Assembly (NCBI GenBank): GCA_964492615.1
Contig: CAZBKZ010000001.1
Location: 1-64,000, forward strand
Direction of reading: 5' to 3'
Source of the DNA: JAABTH01 sp964492615
Lineage (GTDB): Bacteria; Bacillota; Dethiobacteria; DTU022
DNA: 64,000 nucleotides
The number at the start of each line of letters is the position of its first letter. Within the stretch, counting starts at the first letter, position 1. This document shows, in pieces, positions 36,216 to 45,528 of this stretch. The position numbers and the translations under genes are program-made. The notes beneath the pieces are model-generated. The model did no database searches. It was not told the DNA's origin and saw only the letters and a program-made list of their open reading frames with translations.

Positions 36216-37666
36216 TTTGACACCTCCGCAATACCCAGTTTACCCGGATTCATGATTTCATTTCGGTCCATGGATTGCTTGACTCTCATCAGCAAATCAA
36301 GACCAGCCCCGTGTTCTTCCCTCATCCACTGACCCCTGTGCAGGCCAATTCCATGGTGATGTGATATTGAAGCGTTTTCTGCCAGGCAGGACTCCATTGC
36401 AGCCTGCCAGATTCGCTTATAATAACCGACCTTGTCTTCCCCGGGAAACCCTACAGTGGTTAAATATAGAGCTGCACCATCCGGGTAAACATGTGAATAA
36501 TGTCCTGAAGCCAACATGGTTCCTTCCAGGCTCATTAAAGCATTTTGCATCACTTTATAAGTTGAAAAAGCATTGTGCCAGTTAGTTGAAACCTCGATAG
36601 TATCGAGAACCGCTCCTTTTTGAAACAGCTTAGACGCTACGCTTACATTAAAGCGGTTTTCCAACCAATGCCTGACATGTTCTTCACCTTCATCAACAGA
36701 TCCGTAACGGGATACAATTTCCTTTATAACCTCCCTCTCTGCAGTAATTATCTTTTCATTGCCCTCGATGAGGAGGATCAGACCACAGCGTTTATCGCCA
36801 AGTTCAGGAAAATGATGACCCGTTTCCTGGGCATCATAAAGGCGCACAACAGCAGGGCGGGCTCCTGAACGCATTATCAACCGGATTGCCTCCAAGCCCT
36901 CTTCCAGTTCGGCGAAAGTAAAAGTATCCATCAACCGTTTTTCCGGAAGGGGCCAAATTCTAAGGGTTGCAGCCGTTATAACACCAAGTATTCCTTCCGA
37001 TCCGAGAAAGAGGTGATCCAATCGGGGGCCCGTTGCCGTACGAGGCACACTACGGCCACTGAAGATTGTCCCATCGGGCAAAACTGCCTCCAGTGAAACG
37101 GTAATATCTTCAATCTTTCCATAACGGGTAGAGAATTGACCTGCAGCGCGGCAGGCAAGCCAGCCGCCAACCGTGGAACAGCGCAGAGATTGGGGGAAAT
37201 GACCTCCCGTATAACCGGCCCTGTTTAACTGTTCTTCGTATAGAGCACCGTTCATACCACTTTCAACTGTAACCATCAAGCTTTCATCATCAATAGAGAT
37301 AATCCGATTCATCTTCTTGAGATCAATTACGACTCCCCCGTTAACCGGAACTACTCCGCCCAGGGTGCCGGAACCCTCTCCGAAAGGAACCACTGGAACC
37401 ATAAGTTCATTGGCCAGCTTAAGCAGCTGCGAAACCTCTTCCTTGTTTTTTGGCCACACTACAAGCTGAGGCAGAGCGGGCACATAACCTTCAAGCATCC
37501 AGATATTACTTACGGGCCAGAAATCCCGGCAGTTTGAAAGCAAATCCGCTTCATTCGCTGAAACACGATCTTCTCCGATCAGGTCGGCAGCGAGGTGAGC
37601 ATACTGATCAATTACTTTCTGGGCCACCTGCTTTTCCTGGATTTCAGTTTTAATATGATTGCCCAT
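36203..37666 (-). CDS. FAD-linked oxidase (GlcD/alkyl-DHAP synthase-like)
   Basis: 487-residue flavoprotein with a PCMH FAD-binding domain (PVVPFGEGSGTLGGVVP, about residues 90-110; RCSTVGGWLACRAAGQFSTRYG) and an FAD-oxidase C-terminal domain. The GLHRGQW segment preceded by SHHHGIG is characteristic of alkylglycerone-phosphate synthases, while coupling to a CCG Fe-S protein is characteristic of glycolate/D-lactate dehydrogenases. Substrate is therefore unsettled: a 2-hydroxyacid or an ether-lipid type reaction. Confidence 0.85.
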   Translation of the reverse strand: MGNHIKTEIQEKQVAQKVIDQYAHLAADLIGEDRVSANEADLLSNCRDFWPVSNIWMLEGYVPALPQLVVWPKNKEEVSQLLKLANELMVPVVPFGEGSGTLGGVVPVNGGVVIDLKKMNRIISIDDESLMVTVESGMNGALYEEQLNRAGYTGGHFPQSLRCSTVGGWLACRAAGQFSTRYGKIEDITVSLEAVLPDGTIFSGRSVPRTATGPRLDHLFLGSEGILGVITAATLRIWPLPEKRLMDTFTFAELEEGLEAIRLIMRSGARPAVVRLYDAQETGHHFPELGDKRCGLILLIEGNEKIITAEREVIKEIVSRYGSVDEGEEHVRHWLENRFNVSVASKLFQKGAVLDTIEVSTNWHNAFSTYKVMQNALMSLEGTMLASGHYSHVYPDGAALYLTTVGFPGEDKVGYYKRIWQAAMESCLAENASISHHHGIGLHRGQWMREEHGAGLDLLMRVKQSMDRNEIMNPGKLGIAEVSKWPK

Positions 37667-37813
37667 GTAAACACCTCCGGGTTAAGTATTCAATAGCAGT
37701 ATTGAATACCCTTCCCGTGTCAGTTCTCTTTTTTAAAGGAGATAAAACAAATACACTGCAAGCTAAACTAAATATTTAACGCCGATCATAACAACCTGCC
37801 TGTATTTGTATTA

Positions 37814-39157
37814 TTAATCTTTCCGGGCACCAATTGCTTCCAATGTTTCTGAATCAAGCTTGTAACGTCGAAGCAGTATAAGACTCAGGCCCATTAAAAC
37901 TGCCGGCATCAGTGCAAACCCTACCCTGACCCCGATTAAGGCAGATCCAGGCTGACTGATGATAACACCGCCCTCTGTTTCAATAAAACCGGTCAGAGCC
38001 AGGATTGAAGCGAACACAACAGGACCGACAGCAAAGCCTGCTTTGTCGGCCGCTGTCCAGATCCCGGTGTAAGTGCCCGCTCTCCGAAGGCCAGTTTTAA
38101 CCGTATCAGCGCTGATCGTGTCTGGAAGCATGGAATATGGAAATAGCTGTGTTCCCGCATAACCGGCACCCATCACAAAAACAATCAGGAAAACCAGCCA
38201 TAAACTTTCAGGCCCGGCAATCATTAAGCATAAACCACCTGCAGTAAAAAGTATGGTGCAGGTTATGTAACCTGCCAGCTTCCCGTATCGCCTCCCCACC
38301 CTGACCCATAACGGCATTGTTACCAGTGCTGGACCGATGAGACAGACAAAAAGAACGCTGGTCAGGCCGGGATCACCGAGAATATAAGCAGAATAAAAGT
38401 CAACCCCGGCCAGCATTGCCCCGATACCAAGAACCTGAATAATGTATGAACCAAAAAGAATGAAAAATGGCCTGTTTTGCATTGCCGCACGAAATTGTTC
38501 CCGGAAAGATACTGCGGTCCGTACAGCTTCTACATAAGGAACTCTGCTGGTGCCGAAGAAAGATATTATTAAAGATAAAAAAAGGATTATTCCTATAATT
38601 ATACCCATCAGGGTATAGCCTTCTCTACCGCCTCCCCCGGCGCTAACCAGTTCCGGGGCCAGGGCCCCGCCAATCAGGATTCCCAATGTCATAAAGGCAA
38701 TCCTGAATGACATTACAGTTGTTCTTTCATTATAGTTTTCGGTCATTTCTGCAGGCATGGCAATATAGGGAACCTGGTAGACTGTGTAAAAAGTAGTGCA
38801 AAGGATATAGATGGCCAGCACATACCAGGCCGCTTCTACCCCCTGCTGTTCAGGCACCCTGAAAAGAAAAGCAAATGCAACCGGCAGGGTTAAAGAACCT
38901 GCCAGCATCCATGGACGGCGCGCACCCCATTTGCTGCGGGTCCTGTCCGAGAGAGAACCGGCAAAGGGGTCAGTAATAACATCCCAGAAACGCGGTATAA
39001 AAATAACAAAACCGGCCAAAGCCGGTGGCACCTGTAAATAGCGAACCATGAAACTCAATAGGAGTAACCCGGGCACCGTAGAGAAAATACCCGTTCCAAG
39101 CGAACCGACACCATATCCCAAATAGGTTCCCAGGCCAAGCGACTTTTTAATGTGCAT
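37814..39157 (-). CDS. GPH/MelB-type MFS cation symporter
   Basis: 447-residue, roughly 12-helix transporter of the glycoside-pentoside-hexuronide family. The family signature is clear near residues 45-70: PRFWDVITDPFAGSLSDRTR followed by SKWGARRPW, with the cation-site aspartates. GPH members carry sugars, and eukaryotic MFSD2A carries lysophospholipids, so the substrate is open. ATG at 39157 with GGAGAGA is preferred to a 25-residue extension. It lies 147 bases upstream of the FAD oxidase. Confidence 0.87.
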   Translation of the reverse strand: MHIKKSLGLGTYLGYGVGSLGTGIFSTVPGLLLLSFMVRYLQVPPALAGFVIFIPRFWDVITDPFAGSLSDRTRSKWGARRPWMLAGSLTLPVAFAFLFRVPEQQGVEAAWYVLAIYILCTTFYTVYQVPYIAMPAEMTENYNERTTVMSFRIAFMTLGILIGGALAPELVSAGGGGREGYTLMGIIIGIILFLSLIISFFGTSRVPYVEAVRTAVSFREQFRAAMQNRPFFILFGSYIIQVLGIGAMLAGVDFYSAYILGDPGLTSVLFVCLIGPALVTMPLWVRVGRRYGKLAGYITCTILFTAGGLCLMIAGPESLWLVFLIVFVMGAGYAGTQLFPYSMLPDTISADTVKTGLRRAGTYTGIWTAADKAGFAVGPVVFASILALTGFIETEGGVIISQPGSALIGVRVGFALMPAVLMGLSLILLRRYKLDSETLEAIGARKD

Positions 39158-39264
39158 TAAACTGTCTCTCCAATGGGTTATTTTTACATATGGAACAAGA
39201 AAATAGTAACATAATTGACTATTGCCCGTCAATTTATATTTTTTAAAATTATTAAATTATATCC

Positions 39265-39294
39265 TTGATTACTGCTAAACATTAGTGCTATAAT
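39265..39294 (+). promoter_or_regulatory. Promoter of the PLP lyase/decarboxylase gene
   Basis: TTGATT, 18-base spacer, TATAAT, about 90 bases before the start codon, in the divergent gap with the GPH symporter. Confidence 0.65.
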
Positions 39295-39385
39295 TGATAT
39301 GTAAAATTTTTACTATACAAGTTTCTACTCCTTATCCTCAGACTAAGAAAGAAGTTTGTAACTTATCATGGGAAGGATGGTTTTC

Positions 39386-40816
39386 ATGGGCGCACTGCAT
39401 GAGAAAGGTATTCCAAAAGATAAAGTTTTGGAAGCAATGGAAGCTTTAACAGATAACGATGTGAACTGGCGAACCGGCAAAGTATTAACAGGCCTTTATG
39501 ATCCGGGCGATAGTGCCCACGATTTGGCAGTGGAAGCCTATACCCGTTTTTTGCCACAAAATGCCCTATATATGAATATGTACCCCAGTATCGGAAAAAT
39601 GGAAAAAGATGTGGTTGATTCAATAGCACAATTGCTTCGGGCAGATGACGAAGTGGCAGGAAATATGACCAGCGGCGGCACAGAAAGTATTCTCATGGCT
39701 ATTAAAACTGCGCGCGACTGGGCCAGGGCCAACCGTCCAGAAATAAAGAAACCGGAAATGGTTCTGCCGGTAACTGCGCATCCCGCTTTTATTAAAGCTG
39801 CTCATTACTTAAACATAAAGGCAATCCAAACCGCTATCGATTTGAACACTTACCGGGCTGATCTCGATTCATTCAAACAGGCGCTGGGACCAAACACCAT
39901 AATTGCTGTCGGTTCAGCCCCGAACTTTTCTCACGGTTCGATAGATCCAATCGCAGAAATGGCAGCAATATCTGCCGAAAAAAACATTCTCTTTCATGTA
40001 GATGCCTGTGTAGGAGGCATTTACCTCTCAATCATGCGCAGGATGGAAAACCCACTGCCCGATTTTGATTTTTCTCTACCGGGAGTTACCAGCATTTCTG
40101 CTGACTTGCATAAATATGGTTATACCCCCAAAAATGCTTCTGTTATACTCTACCGTAACCGTGATTTTCGCAGGTATGCCTGGTTTACCTGCTCCACCAC
40201 CACCGAGTATATAGTAATCAACCCCACAGCCCAGAGCAGTAAAACCGGGGGGCCGGTTGCCGCTGCCTGGGCCATGCTTCGCTTCCTTGGCGAAGAAGGC
40301 TTCCGCGATATCGTCAATCGTTCGCAGGAAGCTACAGGAAAAATACTGGAGAAAGTAAAAGCTATTAAAGACATTGATGTTCTTGGCCAGCCTGACATGT
40401 GTATGTTTACTATGGCTTCAGAAAAGTTGAATGTATTTGAAATTGACGATCGCATGCGCGAAAGAGGCTGGCACATGATTCCCCAGTTTGCCTGCGGCGG
40501 AAGCCCGCCAAACCTGCACGTGAGCATCACCCAGGCCAACGTGCCACATACTGAAAAATTTCTTTTAGATCTTGAAGATGTAGTGACACTGCTCCGGCAA
40601 AACGGTTCATTAGTTAATAGTGAAGAAATTACCCGGGTTATTGATGAAACGGCAAACAGCTCTATAGAAGTAACAGCAATGTCGCTTATCCCTCTAGTAG
40701 GGCTGACCGGCCTTGACTTGCCGGAAGAAATGGCCACTTTAAATACTGCTCTTAACCTCATACCAGGAGAAAAACGCGACCAGCTGCTAACCTTTTTCTT
40801 TAATATGAGCAGCTAA
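39386..40816 (+). CDS. PLP-dependent lyase/decarboxylase (sphingosine-1-phosphate lyase-like)
   Basis: About 476 residues, fold-type I PLP enzyme of the group II decarboxylase / S1P lyase family. Visible: NMTSGGTESILMAIKTAR (cofactor phosphate loop), FHVDACVGG (PLP-binding Asp) and the Schiff-base lysine in SADLHKYGYTPKNASVIL. The TSGGTES...SADLHKYGY pattern is closer to S1P lyase than to glutamate decarboxylase. The start at 39386 has GGAAGG nine bases upstream; the first in-frame ATG, at 39368, lacks one. The substrate is not determined. Confidence 0.83.
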   Translation: MGALHEKGIPKDKVLEAMEALTDNDVNWRTGKVLTGLYDPGDSAHDLAVEAYTRFLPQNALYMNMYPSIGKMEKDVVDSIAQLLRADDEVAGNMTSGGTESILMAIKTARDWARANRPEIKKPEMVLPVTAHPAFIKAAHYLNIKAIQTAIDLNTYRADLDSFKQALGPNTIIAVGSAPNFSHGSIDPIAEMAAISAEKNILFHVDACVGGIYLSIMRRMENPLPDFDFSLPGVTSISADLHKYGYTPKNASVILYRNRDFRRYAWFTCSTTTEYIVINPTAQSSKTGGPVAAAWAMLRFLGEEGFRDIVNRSQEATGKILEKVKAIKDIDVLGQPDMCMFTMASEKLNVFEIDDRMRERGWHMIPQFACGGSPPNLHVSITQANVPHTEKFLLDLEDVVTLLRQNGSLVNSEEITRVIDETANSSIEVTAMSLIPLVGLTGLDLPEEMATLNTALNLIPGEKRDQLLTFFFNMSS

Positions 40817-40964
40817 AAAATATCGCATTCCCGGGCTGTGATCATGTATAATTTAGATAGAACTATCCAACAAACAATCGCTTCAACGCCTGATTCAGTC
40901 AACTTCACAGCTATAGCCGAAGCAATCGTTCTTCTCAAAAAAATTAAGAAGGAGGGTTGCCGTT

Positions 40965-41135
40965 GTGCCTTTGTACGAGTATATCTGCCGGGATTGCGGC
41001 AAAGTGTTTGAAATGAAGGAACGCCTGGCTGAAAAGGAAACAAATAAAGAACATATCTGCCCGGCCTGTAAAAGTAAGAATACTGCCCAGTATTTCGGTA
41101 ACATGATTGTTATTGCTTCCACACACCTGCACTGA
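40965..41135 (+). CDS. FmdB-type zinc-ribbon protein, 56 residues
   Basis: Small gene missed by length cut-offs. It starts at GTG with GGAGGG upstream and begins (M)PLYEYICRDCG, the N terminus typical of the FmdB/CxxC regulatory family. Two CxxC pairs (Cys8/Cys11 and Cys32/Cys35) form the ribbon. A strong terminator follows. Members are putative regulators, function unproven. Confidence 0.85.
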   Translation: MPLYEYICRDCGKVFEMKERLAEKETNKEHICPACKSKNTAQYFGNMIVIASTHLH

Positions 41136-41144
41136 ATCAATTAT

Positions 41145-41192
41145 AAAAAGCAAAGGACAGTGCTTTACATGTGCTTTGCTTTTTATTTTTTT
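41145..41192 (+). terminator. Terminator of the FmdB-type gene
   Basis: AAAAAGCAAAG/CTTTGCTTTTT stem (41145-41155 with 41174-41184) followed by ATTTTTTT. Confidence 0.85.
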
Positions 41193-41334
41193 GTAATTGA
41201 TGTTTATTTAAATTCGCTTTATAAATTATTCCATCAACATGTTAATAGAGCCAAAACGCACAATAATCCGTTATATTTAACCTGGAAGTACTATAATGGC
41301 GCCGGAAAGCAGCAATTAAGAAAAGGTTAACTTA

Positions 41335-41778
41335 CTATGATTCCTGGCAATATACCAACAAATCATCAGCCACCTTACTGATTGCCTCTTTTAACTCAAG
41401 TATATCAATCCATTCCTCTGGAATGCTGCGCAAACCCATGAAAGCTCCCACTATATTTCCTGTTATTGCTCCAGTACTGTCACTATCCCCGCTATGATTG
41501 ACTGAAGCTATAACAGCTTTCCTAAAATCATCTCTATGCTTTAAAGAACAATAAACTGCAATAGACAATGCCTCTTCACCAACCACTTCAACAATCAGTG
41601 CTTTCTGAAAGATTGCTCCACAGTCATAACATATTGACCTTGGTTTAAAAATTATTTTATGACAATCATAACCGCTTTCCTCCAGGCAGATCCAATGGAA
41701 AGGCCTGTCTTCTTGATCATATACCGCCTGATCGATATGGACGCTTTGGCCACAGGCCTTACATATCAGGTTTTCCAT
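41335..41778 (-). CDS. Zn-binding domain fused to C-terminal part of ADP-ribosylglycohydrolase
   Basis: 147-residue chimera. Residues 1-60 hold a Zn-ribbon-like domain with Cys6/Cys9, Cys31, Cys39 and Cys50/Cys53. Residues about 66-145 match the C-terminal part of ADP-ribosyl-[dinitrogen reductase] glycohydrolase (DraG): EEALSIAVYCSLKH, then VNHSGDSDSTGAITGNIVGA with metal-ligand aspartates 98 and 100, then GLRSIPEEW. The N-terminal half of DraG, which carries the other metal ligands, is absent. AGGAGG before the ATG at 41778 suggests it is expressed. Whether it is active, regulatory or a decaying remnant is open. Confidence 0.65.
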   Translation of the reverse strand: MENLICKACGQSVHIDQAVYDQEDRPFHWICLEESGYDCHKIIFKPRSICYDCGAIFQKALIVEVVGEEALSIAVYCSLKHRDDFRKAVIASVNHSGDSDSTGAITGNIVGAFMGLRSIPEEWIDILELKEAISKVADDLLVYCQES

Positions 41779-41874
41779 TGTAACACCTCCTAGCAACTAC
41801 ATCGTCCCTATTTAGGAATCAATATGATATGCATTCTCAGACAAATAATATCATATTTTAAAGTAACGATATGA

Positions 41875-42033
41875 ATAATAGTAAATATCAATACTACAAC
41901 TAATCCTATATGTAAATTAACAGTTAAAATAGAGTTTGATTACCCTTCGGTAGACATCAAGAAGACAAACATTGAAAAAGCTGTAATAGCGAAGATAAGC
42001 AACTATTTGTCGTATAGTGTTCGTAAAAAATAA
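41875..42033 (+). pseudogene. Possible coding remnant without a start codon
   Basis: In the 304-base gap between the DraG-like gene and tRNA-Pro, one plus-strand frame stays open for about 50 codons and its second half looks protein-like (KLTVKIEFDYPSVDIKK, then an Ala/Lys-rich helix). There is no ATG/GTG/TTG start or ribosome binding site in frame and the upstream sequence is full of stops. It may be the tail of a lost gene or chance. Nothing else is seen in this gap. Confidence 0.25.
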
Positions 42034-42073
42034 TAGTTAAGGGTTTTCAAGAACAGTAAGTTCCCGAAAACCC
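42022..42073 (-). terminator. Terminator of tRNA-Pro
   Basis: GGGTTTTC/GAAAACCC stem (42041-42048 with 42066-42073) ending on the minus strand in TTAACTATTATTTTTT, ten bases past the tRNA 3' end. Confidence 0.8.
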
Positions 42074-42082
42074 ATTAAAAAC

Positions 42083-42159
<77 letters not shown>

Positions 42160-42351
42160 ACTACTGTACCGCTTATAACGGCAGGCTTATTGTAGCACAG
42201 CAAAAACAAATTGGCAAGATTAAGGGCGTAGTCCTGTGTTTATTACAGGACAGGATCACCAGGTTTATTTTTGTAACTATTTTTCAATAAATTATTTTAT
42301 AGTTGAATATTTCCCAGCCAATGATTAGCAGTTAATTTTCAATGAAATATT

Positions 42352-42948
42352 TCAGCTGATAATTTTTATCAGAAGTTCACGGGCTTTTTGCATAGCCCTG
42401 GCCCTGTGGCTAACCTTATTTTTTTCCTCCGCAGTCATTTCAGCAAAAGTTAACCCTGCCGGTTCGTAAAGAAAAAGCGGATCGTAACCAAAACCACCAT
42501 CACCCCGGATTTCTTCTGTAATAAAACCAGGGCAGGTCCCTTCAACGATATAAGTCTGATCCCCGGGAACTGTGATGGCAATTACTGTTACAAACCGGGC
42601 TTTCCGTTCTTTCAGCGACAGACTCCCAAGTTCTTTTAAAAGCAAGCGGTTATTAGCTGCATAATCACCTTCCCGGCCGGCATAGCGTGATGAGTATACA
42701 CCGGGACGGCCCTCAAGAGCTTCAACCTCCAAACCCGAGTCATCAGCAAGGGCAATCTTGCCTGTATAGGCAGAAACTGCTTCTGCCTTTTTTGCTGCAT
42801 TACCAGCAAAATCGGGGCAATCTTCATCCGGCATTACCAACCCCGGATAACCACTTATCGTTATAAGCTGAACCGGTAAATCGTCCAGGATTTTTTTCAG
42901 TTCAGCTACTTTGTGCTGATTACCTGTTGCAAGGATTATTTTTTTCAT
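42352..42948 (-). CDS. rdgB: RdgB/HAM1 XTP/dITP diphosphatase
   Basis: House-cleaning enzyme hydrolysing XTP, ITP and dITP to monophosphates. 198 residues. Conserved N-terminal ILATGNQHKVAELKKIL, LADDSGLEVEALEGRPGVYS, SRYAG, and GDGGFGYDPLFLYEPAG near residue 155 are all present. ATG at 42948 matches the conserved N terminus; five upstream codons are dropped. Next to rph, a very common pairing in Firmicutes. Confidence 0.95.
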   Translation of the reverse strand: MKKIILATGNQHKVAELKKILDDLPVQLITISGYPGLVMPDEDCPDFAGNAAKKAEAVSAYTGKIALADDSGLEVEALEGRPGVYSSRYAGREGDYAANNRLLLKELGSLSLKERKARFVTVIAITVPGDQTYIVEGTCPGFITEEIRGDGGFGYDPLFLYEPAGLTFAEMTAEEKNKVSHRARAMQKARELLIKIIS

Positions 42949-43029
42949 GGATTCAACCCCCAAATAAGGATAGACGCTGCTTTAATTTTTTAACTATAAA
43001 ACAGGTAGCCATCACACTTCTAAATTGTA

Positions 43030-43776
43030 TTAATCATTCTCTATTAGATCAATAATTTTACTGCCCAGGGCTTGTTTCTGCACGGCAGTAATCCGCTCAA
43101 TTCCCAATCCGGCAAGATCAATAAAAGAGTTTAATTGATCCCGGTTAAACAAGGCCTTTTCAGCTGAGCCCTGCACTTCAACCAGCATACCCGATGCTGT
43201 CATTACTACATTCATATCGACCTCGGCAGCTGCATCTTCTTCATAAGCCAGGTCCAGAAGAGGATTACCGTTTAATATACCGACACTGACTGCCGAAAGA
43301 TAATCGTGCAGGGGAAAAGCCGAAATAAGCGTTTCTCGTTTTAGTTTATATAAGGCTTCAGTCAGGGCAACATAAGCGCCGCTAATTGAAGCGGAACGCG
43401 TTCCTCCATCAGCCTGGATTACATCGCAATCGAGCCAGATTGTTCTTTCACCAAGCAGTGAGAGATCAACAACTGCGCGCAGGGAACGCCCTACCAAACG
43501 TTGTATTTCCAGGCTTCGCGAGCTGGCTTTGTTTCTTTCCCTGGAGCCCCTTACATCTGTGGAACGTGGCAGCATGGCATATTCAGCCGTTACCCAGCCC
43601 TGCTCCATGCCTTTTAAAAAAGGCGGCACTTTTTCTTCAACCGATGCAGTACAGATCACCCTGGTATCTCCCAGCTCTATTAGGGCAGATCCTTCAGGAT
43701 ATTTTAGATATGAAGGAGTTATCTTTAAGGTGCGTAGTTCATTACCACTTCTACCATCTTTTCTTGTAGCAATCAT
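43030..43776 (-). CDS. rph: RNase PH
   Basis: Phosphorolytic 3'-5' exoribonuclease that trims tRNA 3' ends. The 248-residue protein has RKDGRSGNELR, GDTRVICTASVEEKVPPFLKG, the EIQRLVGRSLRAVVDL region and LDCDVIQADGGTRSASISGA. Transcribed toward rdgB with an 81-base gap. Confidence 0.96.
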   Translation of the reverse strand: MIATRKDGRSGNELRTLKITPSYLKYPEGSALIELGDTRVICTASVEEKVPPFLKGMEQGWVTAEYAMLPRSTDVRGSRERNKASSRSLEIQRLVGRSLRAVVDLSLLGERTIWLDCDVIQADGGTRSASISGAYVALTEALYKLKRETLISAFPLHDYLSAVSVGILNGNPLLDLAYEEDAAAEVDMNVVMTASGMLVEVQGSAEKALFNRDQLNSFIDLAGLGIERITAVQKQALGSKIIDLIEND

Positions 43777-43900
43777 TAACTATTTATCCTTTCTCTATGC
43801 TTAATTTATGTTTTTCACTATAACATAAGAAGAGACAGCTCACTCTATATTTCACTTGCACATGATCTTTATTCCACAAAGCTTTTATCTATTCCTTTAG

Positions 43901-43929
43901 TTAAGATGCTTTCCGGATCATGTTATAAT
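43901..43929 (+). promoter_or_regulatory. Promoter of lemA-htpX
   Basis: TTAAGA, 17-base spacer, perfect TATAAT, about 80 bases before the lemA start in the divergent gap with rph. Confidence 0.65.
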
Positions 43930-44008
43930 TATCTTAAATATCATCTCTTAGAGGAATGTTAAAGCAAGTAACGAATTATTATAACCAGCCCAACAAGGAG
44001 GTTCAATT

Positions 44009-44581
44009 ATGGATGCCAGTTTTATTCTCCCTGCTATTGTAATCTGTATAGTCGCTTATATAGTATACACCTATAACCGCCTGATCGGACTGCGTAATAT
44101 GGCAGATACTACTTATGCAAATATTGACACGCTTCTGCAAAAGAGGTTTGACCTGGTCCCTAACCTGGTTAATACTGTCAAAGGATACATGAAACATGAA
44201 CGGGAACTTTTAGAAGCAATCACCAGGGCCCGAACGGATTGGATAAATGCATCGAGTATAAAGGATAATGCCGGAGCCGACGATATTGCCTCAAAATCTA
44301 TTAAAAGTCTCTTTGCTGTTGCTGAAAACTATCCTGAGCTCAAAGCAAATCAAAACTTTCTAATGCTGCAGGAAGAACTGGTTGGGATTGAAAATAAAAT
44401 TGCTTATTCACGGCAGCGCTTTAACAGGACCATCATGGTTTACAATACTGTAATTCAAAAAGTCCCAAATAATATCATAGCCAACCTGTTCCGTTTCAAA
44501 CGCAGGGAGTTTTTTGAGGTTGAATCTGATCAGGTCCGCCAGGTTCCCGGTATCAACATAGAAGGTGGTGACAGCAGGTAG
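44009..44581 (+). CDS. lemA: LemA-family protein
   Basis: 190 residues. A single N-terminal membrane helix (about 5-22) is followed by the conserved YNRLIGLRNMADTTYANID and RFDLVPNLVNTVKGYMKHE region and a coiled helical bundle, exactly the LemA layout. The role is unproven; in many Firmicutes it pairs with HtpX as here, and the stop codon abuts the htpX GTG. Confidence 0.92.
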   Translation: MDASFILPAIVICIVAYIVYTYNRLIGLRNMADTTYANIDTLLQKRFDLVPNLVNTVKGYMKHERELLEAITRARTDWINASSIKDNAGADDIASKSIKSLFAVAENYPELKANQNFLMLQEELVGIENKIAYSRQRFNRTIMVYNTVIQKVPNNIIANLFRFKRREFFEVESDQVRQVPGINIEGGDSR

Positions 44582-45483
44582 TGGATCCCATATACGGGCG
44601 AATTGCCTCTAATAAAAGAAAAACCTTTTTCCTCTTTTTCCTCTACGCTGTACTGTTTGCCGCTATAGGATATTTTGCCGGACTTTACATCGGCTCAACC
44701 ATTTTAGGCATGGTTATAGCCGGTATAATATTTATAATACTCTTTCTTGTCAGTTATCTGGGCGGCCAGGGAGTTGTAACCTCAATGGCAGGCGCTCGCG
44801 AGGTATCAAAGCAGGAAGAACCCTTCCTTTACAATACCGTTGAAGGCTTAAGCATGGCTGCGGGAAAACCGATGCCCAAGCTTTACATTATTGAATCGGA
44901 AGTGCCTAACGCTTTTGCTGCAGGCAGAAATCCTGAACATGCTGTAATAGGAGTTACCAGGGGTCTGTTGAAACGTCTTAATCGCCAGGAAATTGAAGGG
45001 GTAATTGCCCATGAAATGGCTCATATTAATAATTATGATGTCTTACTGGCCACCGTTGCTGTGGTTCTGGCCGGCACCATTGTTTTCCTGGCTACAATAG
45101 CCCGCAGGTCTGTTTTCTTCGGCGGGCTTGGAGGCGGCCGCAGAAATAACCAGGGCCAGTTAATAGCTTTTATTGTTTTCCTGGTGGTAGCCATTCTCGC
45201 CCCGATCTTCGCTCAGCTGCTCAAATTTGCAATATCGAGACAACGCGAGTACCTGGCGGATGCCACCGCAGCCGATTTCACCGGTTACCCCGAAGGGCTG
45301 GCCAGTGCTTTAGAAAAAATAACCGATATGCAGGTTCCAAAAAGTAAGCTGGAAAATAATGCTATTAACGGCCTTTACATCGTTAACCCTGCCCTGGGTG
45401 CAAAAGCTGTAAATAAAGCAAGCACTTTATTTTCTACGCATCCTCCGGCTGAAGAAAGAATCAAACGCTTAAGGGCCATGTAA
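44581..45483 (+). CDS. htpX: HtpX-like M48 membrane zinc metalloprotease
   Basis: 300-residue membrane protease for quality control of membrane proteins. The zinc motif HEMAH lies at 144-148, with the third ligand in the EYLADATAA segment. Two N-terminal helices (16-65) and two more after the active site are visible. The start is GTG, overlapping the last base of lemA, so the genes are coupled. Normal length for the family. Confidence 0.94.
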   Translation: MDPIYGRIASNKRKTFFLFFLYAVLFAAIGYFAGLYIGSTILGMVIAGIIFIILFLVSYLGGQGVVTSMAGAREVSKQEEPFLYNTVEGLSMAAGKPMPKLYIIESEVPNAFAAGRNPEHAVIGVTRGLLKRLNRQEIEGVIAHEMAHINNYDVLLATVAVVLAGTIVFLATIARRSVFFGGLGGGRRNNQGQLIAFIVFLVVAILAPIFAQLLKFAISRQREYLADATAADFTGYPEGLASALEKITDMQVPKSKLENNAINGLYIVNPALGAKAVNKASTLFSTHPPAEERIKRLRAM

Positions 45484-45528
45484 ACAGTTAGATGATTTTT
45501 AATGGAATTCGCTAACAAGGCCTGCCGG

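Noticed and set aside
40150..40761. 203-codon minus-strand frame inside the PLP enzyme gene
   Set aside because: Antisense shadow; Ser/Arg/Pro-rich composition typical of non-coding frames.
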